Assembly (NCBI RefSeq): GCF_003284725.1 | Contig: NZ_PGTO01000005.1 | Coordinates: forward strand, 62,001 to 126,000 | DNA: 64,000 nucleotides | DNA from: Paramagnetospirillum kuznetsovii | GTDB lineage: Bacteria; Pseudomonadota; Alphaproteobacteria; Rhodospirillales; Magnetospirillaceae | Direction of reading: 5' to 3' | In this document: in pieces, positions 35,222 through 43,413 of the stretch | Numbering within the stretch: position 1 is the first letter of the stretch | Layout: each line of letters begins with the position of its first letter | Program-made: the position numbers and the translations under genes | Notes under the pieces: generated by a model | Told to the model about the DNA's origin: nothing | Databases searched by the model: none | What the model saw: the letters and a program-made list of their open reading frames with translations, nothing else

Positions 35222-37147
35222 ATGAAGCCCTATCAGAATCTCGATCGTTTCAGGCTAAACCTCAGGGCGTTGTCGAAGCGCGATCCGGCTTTGGCGCGGT
35301 GTCTCGAAACGGCGAAACCGTCCACTCGATTGGTGATCGGAGACAACGGAGAACTCAACGTCGATCTGGGCGGCGGCTCCTTGGTCTATCCCGACGGGGC
35401 ACGATCGACCGGATTGCGACAGGTGAGTACTTATCTGGAGGAACCGCTCCGGCTTTTCGTCGATCCTGGCGAAGTCTCGGAGGACTGCGTCGAACTGAAC
35501 CGCCTGATACGGACGATGGCGGAGGGCATGGCCGACGGTCCCAAGGCCGAGAAGCCGGGGCCGTTCGGCGGCTATGTGGTCGTATTCGGCGCCGGGCTCG
35601 GTTATCACCTTCAGGCGCTGGCGGACAAGCTGCGGTTCAAGACGATGATCGTCGTGGAGCCTCATGACGATTTTCTGGTCCATACCCTTCACTCTATCGA
35701 CTGGCAGGTGTTGTTCCAGTCCCTGGGGCGTGAAGGACGCGATATTCGCTTCGTTCGGGGGGGCGACGCCTTCTCGAAGGTGATCGAGATCATGCGGGGG
35801 CCCAATTACCCGCTGATCAATGGATCCTACTTCTACTTCCATTACCAGAGCCCGGAACTTTCGGCACTGGGCCAACGCCTGCTCGTGAACTGCAAAGACC
35901 TCGCCATGGTCGCCGGCTGGGTCGAGGACCAGGTGCGGATGCTGCGCAACAACACCGCCAATTTCTCGCGCAAGAGCTTCCACGTTCAGCGATCCTCGGT
36001 ATCGACTCCGCGTGCCTGTCCCGCGATCGTTGTTGGCGCCGGGCCATCCATCGACCAGGGAATCGAACATATCCGGCGCCTGCGGGACCAAGCGATCGTC
36101 ATTTCCACCAGCAGCGGTCTGCGCATCCTGCTAGAGAACGGCATCCGGCCCGACATCCATTGCGAACTGGAAAACATCGTTGAAATGGGAGGCCTAGCCG
36201 AACAGATCAACGACCAGCACGGTCTTTCCGACATCGTCCTCTATGCCTCCCCCACGGTGGATCCCAGGGTGCCGCCGCTTTACAAGCAGGCGGCCTATTT
36301 CTTCCGCAAGGACGTCAGTTCAAGCCGACTCTACGCGAAGGGGGCCGCGACCACCTCCCTGGCGGAGCCGACCTCAGGCAACACGGCGATCTACGCGGCG
36401 CTCTCCCTTGGATTTCGGGAGATATACTTGTTTGGAATGGATTTCGGCGCCAAGGATCCGTCGAGGCATCACTCGAAGGACTCCATCTATTTCCGTGAAG
36501 ACGGTCAGCAGTTCCTGACCAGTTGGCGCCCCTACGCGCTCGACACCCTGGTTCCCGGCAATTTCGGAGGTCAGGTCTATAGCGGCTGGCTGATGGACTG
36601 GGGACGGAATGCCGCGGCCAACGCCATCCGAACCTTCCCCGGCGTCCGGGTGATCAATTGCAGCGATGGATCGCTCATTCCCTGCACGACCCCGCTGAGG
36701 CCCGACGCCATCGACCTCCCCGCGCCCGCCTTATCACGCGATGAAGAGATCCAGTCCGCCCTCGGCGGCCTTGCTTACGCTCCGGACGGATTAGCCGACC
36801 CCGATGGTCTTGCCGAGTTGAGGCGGATTTTTCATCAAACCCTCGACCGCTGTCGAAAGGCGATGGCCGACCTGGCCTCGTCCCAGCAATCGTCTCAGGA
36901 CGCGGCCGTCACTCTTTGCGATCGTGTCGTCGCCGAACTCATTTCGCTGGAAGCATCCTCGGGCACCGCCTTCGGCACCCTGATCGGACATTTACAGACG
37001 GCGCTCTGCGAAACCTTCAACTATGCATCCGTTATGGCGCCCCATGCGGAGAAGCCGGGGCTTTCGGCCCTATCCGATGCCCTGGTCGAAGGCATCGACC
37101 GCTTGTATCCTTTGATCGACGATCTGTTCGGACCGCATCCTCCATGA
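35222..37147 (+). CDS. DUF115/MptE-like motility accessory (flagellin glycosylation) protein
   Basis: 641 residues from ATG 35222 (MKPYQNLDRFRLN); ATG 35126 behind a G-run is an in-frame alternative adding 32 poorly conserved residues. The central region GGYVVVFGAGLGYHLQALAD, then MIVVEPHDDF, AIVVGAGPSIDQGIEHIRRL, STSSGLRILLENGIRPDIHC and LFGMDFGA is the DUF115 (6-hydroxymethylpterin pyrophosphokinase MptE-like) domain. Homologues (Maf proteins) transfer nonulosonic acids onto flagellin. The neighbours are sugar-modifying genes, so flagellin or surface glycan modification is likely. Stop overlaps the next start. Confidence 0.9.
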   Translation: MKPYQNLDRFRLNLRALSKRDPALARCLETAKPSTRLVIGDNGELNVDLGGGSLVYPDGARSTGLRQVSTYLEEPLRLFVDPGEVSEDCVELNRLIRTMAEGMADGPKAEKPGPFGGYVVVFGAGLGYHLQALADKLRFKTMIVVEPHDDFLVHTLHSIDWQVLFQSLGREGRDIRFVRGGDAFSKVIEIMRGPNYPLINGSYFYFHYQSPELSALGQRLLVNCKDLAMVAGWVEDQVRMLRNNTANFSRKSFHVQRSSVSTPRACPAIVVGAGPSIDQGIEHIRRLRDQAIVISTSSGLRILLENGIRPDIHCELENIVEMGGLAEQINDQHGLSDIVLYASPTVDPRVPPLYKQAAYFFRKDVSSSRLYAKGAATTSLAEPTSGNTAIYAALSLGFREIYLFGMDFGAKDPSRHHSKDSIYFREDGQQFLTSWRPYALDTLVPGNFGGQVYSGWLMDWGRNAAANAIRTFPGVRVINCSDGSLIPCTTPLRPDAIDLPAPALSRDEEIQSALGGLAYAPDGLADPDGLAELRRIFHQTLDRCRKAMADLASSQQSSQDAAVTLCDRVVAELISLEASSGTAFGTLIGHLQTALCETFNYASVMAPHAEKPGLSALSDALVEGIDRLYPLIDDLFGPHPP

Positions 37148-37899
37148 GCGACCATAGCGATCTTGCCCGACTGATTTCCTCGGATGCGCCGGGGACATGG
37201 CCCCCGGACGTCATATGGGCGGTGTTCCGCCATATCATGGACAGGCATGCCCCACTGACGGGCATGGACAAGGCCCTTGCCCCGTTCGAGCCGGTGTTTA
37301 TGGAGGTTCTGAGCAAGATCGCGGACGAACACACCTTGTTCAAGGCCCGCTACTTCAGGGACGAGTCCGGCACCCCGCTGGTCAATCCGCTCAATATCGA
37401 ACATTTGACGCGCCTGCTGCACCCATTCACCCGCCGCCTTTTCCTGGAAAAAGCACCGGAAGCGCTTCTGGACTGCCTGTTTGCGGTGAGCAAGTCGTAC
37501 TGCGGCTTGAATTTGTTCTACCGCACCGAGGAGATCGACCTGTTCGTTCCGCAGCACGCGCTAGGCAGCGTCATCGGCTATTGCGAGTTCGGCCCTTTCA
37601 TCGTGATGCACCAGAACTGCAACATCGGCCACAACCACGGACGCTATCCCTCCATCGAGGGGGGGCTCTGGATGGGGCCGAGTTCATCGATTCTCGGTGG
37701 CTGCAAGGTCGGGCGGAACGTAAGGATGGCCACCGGCGCCATGGTCATCGATCGCGATATCCCGGATGACGTCATCGTCTTCGGAATCGGCCGCGACGTC
37801 CGCTTCAAAGCCAATACCCAGGACAATCGCCTGATGATTCTGGACGAGTCCAGATTGACGGACGTCCGCCGGTTTCCGGCCGAACGCCATCCGCCTTAA
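37144..37899 (+). CDS. Left-handed beta-helix acyltransferase (hexapeptide family)
   Basis: 251 residues. A helical N-terminal half is followed by hexapeptide-like turns (LGSVIGYCEFGPFIVMHQN, then CNIGHNHGRYP, GLWMGPSSSILGGCKVGRNV, RMATGAMVIDRDIPDDVIVF). This resembles serine acetyltransferase and sugar O- or N-acetyltransferases, including an active-site His in the GHNHGRYP turn. Starts by ATGA overlap with the DUF115 gene and ends by 1-bp overlap with the reductase gene, so the three form one operon. Probable role: acetyl or formyl-type modification of a glycan precursor. Confidence 0.8.
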   Translation: MSDHSDLARLISSDAPGTWPPDVIWAVFRHIMDRHAPLTGMDKALAPFEPVFMEVLSKIADEHTLFKARYFRDESGTPLVNPLNIEHLTRLLHPFTRRLFLEKAPEALLDCLFAVSKSYCGLNLFYRTEEIDLFVPQHALGSVIGYCEFGPFIVMHQNCNIGHNHGRYPSIEGGLWMGPSSSILGGCKVGRNVRMATGAMVIDRDIPDDVIVFGIGRDVRFKANTQDNRLMILDESRLTDVRRFPAERHPP

Positions 37900-38699
37900 T
37901 GGCCAGAGTGGCGATATTCGGCTCAAGCGGCATGGCCGGAACCGCCATCGCGCGGGCCTTGGCCGAACGCGGCCACCTGCCTGTGGCGGTCGGCCGCGAC
38001 AGAGTCCCAGGACCGAACGGGGCGATTGATCTGGCCGGGCTTGGCCGATTGGATGGCGTGGTCAATGCCGTGGTGGTCAAGGATGCGAGCGCCCCGGACG
38101 CGCATTGGATCAATGCGGGCTTTCCCCATGCGCTTGCACAGGCCTGTTCCGACGCTTCGGTGCCCCTTGTCCACCTGTCCAGCGACGCTGTTTTATCGGC
38201 AGCGCCCGGCATTCGGGACGAAGATTGTGTCCCGATGCCTCTCGACGATTATGGAAGACAGAAGGCGGAGAGCGAACCGCCGTCAGCCTTCGTCCTGCGC
38301 TTTTCGATGGTGGGGCCCGAAGCGCGGGGGTTCACCGGGCTGCTATGCTGGCTTCTGTCATGTCAGGGCGTGGTCGAGGGGTTCGACGATCATCTTTGGA
38401 ACGGCGTGTCCAGCCTTGAACTCGGAAGACAGGTGGTTGCACTGGTTGAGAACGGAATCCGGCCCGGTCTCTTGCACCTGTGCGGCGAAACGGTAACGAA
38501 GGCGGGCCTCCTTGCCCTGATTGCCGAGGCGTTCCAGGCGCCATTGACGGTACGACCGCGGCCAAGCGGGGTGCCTCGGGACCAACGCCTTGCCACGCGC
38601 CACCCGATCCAGCTTCCCCCACTGGCGAAGCAAATCGCCGAACTGGCGGCGTTCGCCGATTCGTCGGGCCGCTGGAAGGACAGCCTTCAGCCCCGCTGA
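37899..38699 (+). CDS. RmlD-like NAD(P)-dependent sugar reductase
   Basis: 266 residues. The Rossmann glycine motif FGSSGMAGTAIARAL at the N-terminus, LVHLSSDAVLS and the Tyr-x3-Lys pair in DYGRQKAE fit an extended SDR of the dTDP-4-dehydrorhamnose reductase (RmlD) type. It likely reduces a 4-keto NDP-sugar. Last gene of the rightward DUF115 operon; its 3' end overlaps the convergent methyltransferase gene by 13 bp. Confidence 0.82.
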   Translation: MARVAIFGSSGMAGTAIARALAERGHLPVAVGRDRVPGPNGAIDLAGLGRLDGVVNAVVVKDASAPDAHWINAGFPHALAQACSDASVPLVHLSSDAVLSAAPGIRDEDCVPMPLDDYGRQKAESEPPSAFVLRFSMVGPEARGFTGLLCWLLSCQGVVEGFDDHLWNGVSSLELGRQVVALVENGIRPGLLHLCGETVTKAGLLALIAEAFQAPLTVRPRPSGVPRDQRLATRHPIQLPPLAKQIAELAAFADSSGRWKDSLQPR

Positions 38700-39889
38700 A
38701 AGACAAGACTGGGCAAGGGAAGCACCCACTGGCCGCTGAACTGGCGTTCCTTGGCACGGATGGACGAAAAATAGTTCCAGGCGGTCACCAGCATCATGTC
38801 GGGTTGCTCTCGGTGAAACTCCTCGGGCGAGACGATGGGCTGGTGCAGCCCGGGCATCAGCTTACCCACCCGCAACGGCGAGGAATCAACTACCTTGCGC
38901 ACGAAGTCCAGGTTGGCCGCGTTGAGCCACATGGTGGCGCGTCCCGATGCGCCATAGGCCCATACCGTATTGCTCTCGGCCCGCTGGCGCAGCACCTCGC
39001 CCACGTCCCTGATCCTCCTTTGGACCAGATCGCCGAATTCCCTCCAGGTGGCAGAGCGATTGAGTCGCGTCGACGCCTCCATCTCCGCCATCCGCGTCAC
39101 CCTCGGACCCGGCCGCACCGATGGGCCGCTCGGCGTCGCAAACACCCGGAGCGAACCCGCATGCATGGGAACACGGTCGACATCGACCACCGTGAACCCT
39201 TCCTGGCCCAGCACCGCCGAAATCGACCCCAGGCTGTAGACCACCAGATGTTCGTGGTACAGCGTGTCCCACTGCAGTTGTTCAAGCAGGTCGCCCGCAT
39301 ACATGCATTCTATGGCGAGAAGGCCGCCTTCGCGTAGCAGGCGGCGCGCCGCGCGAAGGATCGGCCGTTGGTCCGGATTATGGGCGAAGCAATTGCTGCC
39401 GGTGACCAGATCGACCGGACCAAGCTTCATCAGCAGGCGCTCGGCCATGGCCTCGTCGAAATATCCGTGTTCAACCTCGACGCCGCGCTTGCGGGCCAGT
39501 TCCAGGACATTGCCGGCCGGGTCGACGCCGAAGGCCCGCACCCCAAGGAAACCCAATGCGGCCAGCAAGGTGCCGTCGTTACAGCCGAACTCGACCACGT
39601 TGGCGGCTTTGAGTTCCCTGGCGATGAACCCGGCATAATCGGTGAAATGCTCTACCAGCGAGGGAATGCTGCCGGTCATGAAATTGTAGCGGCGGAACAG
39701 GATTTCGGGAGGGATCATCGGCGCGACCTGGATCAAGCCGCAGGAGTCGCACGCCCTGACCGTCAGCGGGTGGAACGTCTCCGATGACATATCCGCGGGG
39801 CCATCCAGAAATGCACCGGCCAAGGGCATGCGATCAAAATGAAGGAATGCAGGGACTTGGTCGGACTGACACGTTCGGCAGATCGCCAT
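38687..39889 (-). CDS. SAM-dependent sugar C-methyltransferase
   Basis: 400 residues, paralogue of the product at 33087-34349 with the same layout: zinc-binding N-terminus (CRTCQSD ... CDSCGLIQ), SAM domain (VVEFGCNDGTLLAAL, FGVDPAGN), HNPDQRPIL and a C-terminal domain (VWAYGASGRATMWLN ... MMLVTAWNYFSSI). Expected substrate: a 3- or 4-keto NDP-hexose. ATG 39889 is used; GTG 39901 in frame is possible. Divergent from the mobile-element scar to the right. Confidence 0.87.
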   Translation of the reverse strand: MAICRTCQSDQVPAFLHFDRMPLAGAFLDGPADMSSETFHPLTVRACDSCGLIQVAPMIPPEILFRRYNFMTGSIPSLVEHFTDYAGFIARELKAANVVEFGCNDGTLLAALGFLGVRAFGVDPAGNVLELARKRGVEVEHGYFDEAMAERLLMKLGPVDLVTGSNCFAHNPDQRPILRAARRLLREGGLLAIECMYAGDLLEQLQWDTLYHEHLVVYSLGSISAVLGQEGFTVVDVDRVPMHAGSLRVFATPSGPSVRPGPRVTRMAEMEASTRLNRSATWREFGDLVQRRIRDVGEVLRQRAESNTVWAYGASGRATMWLNAANLDFVRKVVDSSPLRVGKLMPGLHQPIVSPEEFHREQPDMMLVTAWNYFSSIRAKERQFSGQWVLPLPSLVFQRG

Positions 39890-39901
39890 TCTCGATGACA
39901 C

Positions 39902-40328
39902 TCCAGGATGGCTCGCTTCTGAACCCTCGAGCCGAAGCTAGCCCAGCCGTAACCTGCAAACAATGAGATAGTGGAGCTTCTGGGGATGGAGCGGACGTGA
40001 CTTGATCCCCAAAGGCATTGTCTCGGGTCATGACCTACAAAAACTCGTTCCCCGACAAACATCTCATGATTCGAGGCTCCCGAAGGGAGCCGTTGGGAAC
40101 CGACAACATGGAGTGGACGCCGGTGCTGCCGTAGTCGCTATCGGGGTGCTGAGGGAGGAGTTGCCCGCAGTAACGATGTTCGCTGTAAATAGTGGCGCAC
40201 CCACGCAACAGCTTACGGAAAAGCTTTTTCCCATGATTCTGCTCGATCATTCCAACGAAAGCCTTGGCATCGAGAATAAGGGCAATACCCTCGTCACCAT
40301 GGGGAACGACATCTGCAAAGGCTTCGTT
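39902..40328. other. Gap without an assignable gene (decayed sequence)
   Basis: About 430 bp with lower GC than the surroundings. Both strands have short open frames of plausible composition (for example plus-strand TEKLFPMILLDHSNESLGIE before 40329 and minus-strand IEQNHGKKLFRKLLRGCATI), but neither has start signals or a recognised family. Best read as remnants of an inserted segment. Confidence 0.4.
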
Positions 40329-40364
40329 AGACCATCGAGCGTCAAATGTGACGCACGATGGTCT
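40329..40364. repeat. Large palindrome 1, AGACCATCGAGCGTCA-AATG-TGACGCACGATGGTCT
   Basis: 16-bp arms with one mismatch around a 4-nt centre. The core GCGTCA-N4-TGACGC is shared with palindrome 2, 71 bp to the right. Candidate recombinase or regulator binding site, or a stable RNA hairpin. Confidence 0.75.
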
Positions 40365-40659
40365 AGCTTATCTTTATGTCCCTCGTCGGGCGCCGCCTAC
40401 AGCGGCTTGGCCGCGGCCGCAATGGCCGCAGATCGCGCCGTGCGTCATATTTGACGCACGGCGCTTTAATATCGATCCGCTCAATAAAGCGCTTCAGGTC
40501 ATGGGCGAAGCTGGCTCTGGCCCGGTAGCGCTCCGAGCGGTCTTCGACGTCATCCAGGCGCTGCATGTGCTCCAGCGCGGCTATCATCAGTTCATGCTCG
40601 CCAGTCGCGACCGCTGTTGCGCCAGCCCATGGCCCGGCCGAACGGAATAATATTTTCAT
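40363..40659 (-). CDS. Hypothetical protein, doubtful
   Basis: 98 residues. The centre (GEHELMIAALEHMQRLDDVE, RYRARASFAHDLKRFIERID) looks like a helical protein, but the C-terminal 35 residues are encoded by palindrome 2 and a low-complexity GC-rich stretch, and the start (ATG 40659) has no clear ribosome-binding site. It may be a truncated remnant of a gene in the mobile-element scar. Confidence 0.3.
   Translation of the reverse strand: MKILFRSAGPWAGATAVATGEHELMIAALEHMQRLDDVEDRSERYRARASFAHDLKRFIERIDIKAPCVKYDARRDLRPLRPRPSRCRRRPTRDIKIS
40435..40464. repeat. Large palindrome 2, GCGCCGTGCGTCA-TATT-TGACGCACGGCGC
   Basis: 13-bp arms that match perfectly around TATT. It shares the GTGCGTCA/TGACGCAC core with palindrome 1. 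Two such symmetric sites within 140 bp next to a recombinase remnant suggest a former recombination or replication-control region. Confidence 0.8.
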
Positions 40660-40677
40660 CGTTCAGCCGACGGGCGC

Positions 40678-40971
40678 TCATCCGGCAGCCGATCCCGGCG
40701 GAATGTCCTCTTCCCGGATCAGATCGAGAAATGCGGCCAACGTCCCCTCGGTGCGGTTCTTGCCCCGGAAGGCGGATACGCCGATGTCCTGCATGGTTTC
40801 GTTGAGGGTCAGGCCATGTTTGATGGCATACTCCCTTGACGCCTCGAGTTGCCGCCGGAGCGAGTCGCCCTTAATCTGCTCTGGGCGCGACATACGCATA
40901 TACGAGAATGCGAGAGCCACGGTGCCGGACCTGGCGAAGCGGAACCCGGGTTCAGACCGAGGAAGGGGCAT
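40678..40971 (-). pseudogene. Truncated serine recombinase (resolvase/invertase) N-terminal fragment
   Basis: 97 codons. FSYMRMSRPEQIKGDSLRRQ, then LEASREYAIKHGL and DIGVSAFRGKNRTEGTLAAF match the first half of the large alphaproteobacterial serine recombinase catalytic domain, although the expected nucleophilic serine segment has Met at one neighbouring position (YMRMSRPEQ). The frame stops right after IPPGS, where intact proteins continue with a LVESLDRLSR-type segment. The rest of the catalytic domain and the DNA-binding domain are missing, so it is a remnant of an integrative element. Confidence 0.8.
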
Positions 40972-40979
40972 GGTCCAGC

Positions 40980-41002
40980 GTCCTATTCAAGTTTAATAGG
41001 AC
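40980..41002. repeat. Small hairpin GTCCTATT-N7-AATAGGAC
   Basis: 8-bp perfect arms around a 7-nt loop directly upstream of the recombinase remnant. Possibly the left-over of a promoter or crossover site. Confidence 0.45.
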
Positions 41003-41168
41003 AACGGGCTATGAAGACGAAACCGTCGTGACGGATGATCGGCAGCAGGTCGCGATCCTGCGTTCCCGCCACCACCGGCATGCCGCCCAGAATGCCCGCG
41101 TCGCAGATCACGGACGATGCATGCCATCCTTCAGTTTCGCACATAGTATGAGCTGAGACGGTTTTGAT
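41003..41168. other. Gap next to the recombinase remnant; possible DUF433-like gene fragment
   Basis: On the minus strand a frame without start reads VICDAGILGGMPVVAGT (about 41061-41111) and then DRDLLPIIRHDGFVFIA. The first part resembles the core of DUF433 antitoxin-like proteins (ILGGxPVVxGTRIP) and the rest could be from a PIN-like toxin, but both are too short to prove. No intact gene is present. Confidence 0.25.
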
Positions 41169-41654
41169 TTAAAGGCTGCGGATGCGGCCGTACTGGACGA
41201 AATCGGTCCAGGTGCGCTCCAGGCGCTGCATGGTGTTCAAGGTGGTGATCAGTTCGGCCTGGGTGGCCTCGTCGACGCCGAGGGTGGCGGCCAGGTCGTT
41301 CTGCAGCTTGCGGATGGCATTGCAGAGGTTCAGGCCCTTGTCGGCCAGCTTGAGGCGAACCGAACGGCGGTCATGGGGAGAGCGTTCCTGGGTCAAGTAG
41401 CCGCACTCGGTCAGCGCCTTGATGTTGTAGGACACGTTGGACCCCTGATAGTAGCCGCGATCCTTCAGGTCGCGAATGACCACTTCGTTCTCGCCAATAT
41501 TGTAGAGCAACAGCGCCTGGACGGCGTTGATGTCTTCAATTCCGAGACGCCGAAGCTCTGTCCGCAAGACATCGAGAAAATGTCTATGCAAACGTTCGAT
41601 CAGACGGATTATGTCAAAGTATGGCTGGCTCACGGGACCGCAGTATATGGACAT
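41169..41654 (-). CDS. MarR-family transcriptional regulator, LdtR-like
   Basis: 161 residues with a winged helix-turn-helix (INAVQALLLYNIGENEVVIR, DLKDRGYYQGSNVSYNIKAL, TECGYLTQERSPHDRRSVRL, KLADKG). The N-terminal YFDIIRLIERLHRHFLDVLR helix and the whole layout are close to the alphaproteobacterial LdtR/MarR group, which controls cell-envelope and stress genes. ATG 41654 follows GGAGGCAAGGGA; an upstream open frame is not coding. Divergent from the ParA gene across a 106-bp gap, so it may regulate it and itself. Confidence 0.88.
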   Translation of the reverse strand: MSIYCGPVSQPYFDIIRLIERLHRHFLDVLRTELRRLGIEDINAVQALLLYNIGENEVVIRDLKDRGYYQGSNVSYNIKALTECGYLTQERSPHDRRSVRLKLADKGLNLCNAIRKLQNDLAATLGVDEATQAELITTLNTMQRLERTWTDFVQYGRIRSL

Positions 41655-41760
41655 TCCCTTGCCTCCACAACAATGTTTACAGTGATATTCAGTATGGGTG
41701 GTTGCGGGTGTGAGGCATGGGCCGTTATTGTCCTGCCTGACCTGTGAAGGAGGGGGGAGA

Positions 41761-42828
41761 ATGTCGGCAGGCACGGGCAAGCCCAGCGTCGTCGTGGTGT
41801 TCAACCAAAAGGGCGGGATCGGCAAGACCACCACCAGCGTGAACCTTGCCGTCTGCCTCGCCGCCTTGGGCAAGAACGTCATCCTGATCGACCTGGACGC
41901 CCAGAGCAACGCATCCACCAGCGTCGGCCTGTCGGCGCCCGCCGCCACCGGCGCCTATCAGCTTTTGCGCGGCGACGTGGACGTGGAACATGCCTGCCGT
42001 CCGACGCCCTATCCCAATCTGCGGCTGGTGGCGGGGTCCGACGATCTGTCCTGGGCCGATGTGGAAATCGCCGTCAAGCCGGACCCTCAATATGTGCTGG
42101 AACGCGCCCTGGCCACCACGCCCAGCGATGTGGACGTGGTGGTGATCGATTGCCCGCCCGCCTTCGGCATCCTGTCGGTCAACGCCTCGGTGGCGGCCGA
42201 CGTGGTGATCCTGCCGGTGGTGCCGTCGCCCATGGCGCTGGACGGGTTGCATAAGGCGTGGTGGAACATCCAGCGGGTGCGCACCCATTTCAACCGCGAC
42301 CTCGACACCATGGGCATCCTGTTCACCATGACCGAGGACAGCGAGCTGATGCACCGGCTGGAAGAGGCGATCGCCGCCTCGTTCGGCGCCCGCGTGCTGC
42401 CGGTGATGATTCCTCGCGACATGCAGGTGATCGAGGCCGCCGCCCGCGATCTGCCGCTGGTGGTTCTCGATCCCTCCACCCCGGCGGCCGTGGCCTATCG
42501 CCGTCTGGCCGAGGTGGCGCTGGCCCGGCTGATCGACAGGGGGGGCAAGCCGGTTTCCGGCGACGGCGTGGAAGAGCGCCTTCACGAGTGGCGCAAGCCG
42601 CGCCCCCACAGCACCGAGCCCGGCGCGCTTCCCTCGGTCCACGAATCACCGCCCATGGAGCCCGGTCCGGCGCCCGCCCAGTCCTGGGACGACGAACTGA
42701 GCGCCACGGTGGACGACATTCCGCTGGTGACAGGATTGGGGTGGAAGATCGGCGTGGCGGTGCTGCTGGTGGCCCTTGGGGCCGTCCTGGGCTATGCCTT
42801 CGGCCGCTGGATGTATTTCGTTCAGTAG
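41761..42828 (+). CDS. ParA/MinD-type ATPase with C-terminal membrane anchor
   Basis: 355 residues. Deviant Walker A in FNQKGGIGKTTTSVNLAV, Walker A' LIDLDAQSNAST and Walker B VDVVVIDCPPAFG mark a complete ParA ATPase of about 260 residues. A Pro-rich acidic linker follows, then one membrane helix (WKIGVAVLLVALGAVLGYAF) at the extreme C-terminus, which is unusual for ParA proteins. ATG 41761 follows GGAGGGGGGAGA. Its 3' end overlaps the convergent LysE gene by 7 bp. A paralogue with the same anchor lies at 43414-44508 in the che operon, suggesting a role in positioning chemotaxis arrays. Confidence 0.9.
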   Translation: MSAGTGKPSVVVVFNQKGGIGKTTTSVNLAVCLAALGKNVILIDLDAQSNASTSVGLSAPAATGAYQLLRGDVDVEHACRPTPYPNLRLVAGSDDLSWADVEIAVKPDPQYVLERALATTPSDVDVVVIDCPPAFGILSVNASVAADVVILPVVPSPMALDGLHKAWWNIQRVRTHFNRDLDTMGILFTMTEDSELMHRLEEAIAASFGARVLPVMIPRDMQVIEAAARDLPLVVLDPSTPAAVAYRRLAEVALARLIDRGGKPVSGDGVEERLHEWRKPRPHSTEPGALPSVHESPPMEPGPAPAQSWDDELSATVDDIPLVTGLGWKIGVAVLLVALGAVLGYAFGRWMYFVQ

Positions 42829-43412
42829 ACGCTGGTGACGGCGGAGCCGCCGACCAGCATGGCGAACACGACCAAGGCCAGCGCGGTCGCCCGGCAGATG
42901 CGGCGCGGCGTCGCCAGATGCCCCGCCGAGCGGGCGAGGCTGGCGCCCGCCGCGACCCATCCCGTGGCCACCATGATCACCATGCCGGAAAAGGCCGCCA
43001 GCCATGGCGCGATCTCGACCGGCGAGCCCGGCGGGATGATGGCCAGGGCGAAGATCAGCGCCTTGGGATTGATCAGGGTGGTCACGAAGACCCGGCGGGC
43101 CGACAGATTCGTCCGCGTCTGCTCCAATTCCAAGGCGGCGGCGCGCCACAGCCGGGTGGCGCAGCAGATCAGCCACAGACAGGCCGCCAGTTTCAGCGCC
43201 ACCCCGATCATGGCATGGGCGGCGATCAGCGGTGCCGCGATACCGAGCAGCAGGCAGATGGTGATCAGATAGCCGCAGATTTCCGCCGGGATCAGCTTCA
43301 GCGACGGGCGGAGCCCATGGGTCGCGCCGGACGCCGCCAACAAAGTGTTGGTGGGGCCGGGCGTGGCCAGCAGCGTCAGAACCGCCACGGCGAAGGCAAT
43401 CGGGTCGGACAT
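42822..43412 (-). CDS. LysE/RhtB-family amino-acid exporter
   Basis: 196 residues with about six membrane segments. LTLLATPGPTNTLLAASGA is the signature N-terminal motif of the LysE/RhtB superfamily, and LINPKALIFALAIIPPG the conserved middle motif. It would export an amino acid or small metabolite. Starts 1 bp after the stop of the ParA gene at 43414-44508, so it is the last gene of the che operon or a passenger within it. Confidence 0.9.
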   Translation of the reverse strand: MSDPIAFAVAVLTLLATPGPTNTLLAASGATHGLRPSLKLIPAEICGYLITICLLLGIAAPLIAAHAMIGVALKLAACLWLICCATRLWRAAALELEQTRTNLSARRVFVTTLINPKALIFALAIIPPGSPVEIAPWLAAFSGMVIMVATGWVAAGASLARSAGHLATPRRICRATALALVVFAMLVGGSAVTSVY

Positions 43413-43413
43413 G

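Noticed and set aside
40002-40454. A 150-codon plus-strand open frame in the mobile-element scar
   Set aside because: No ribosome-binding site, no family, and its end runs through palindromes 1 and 2; listed as decayed sequence instead.
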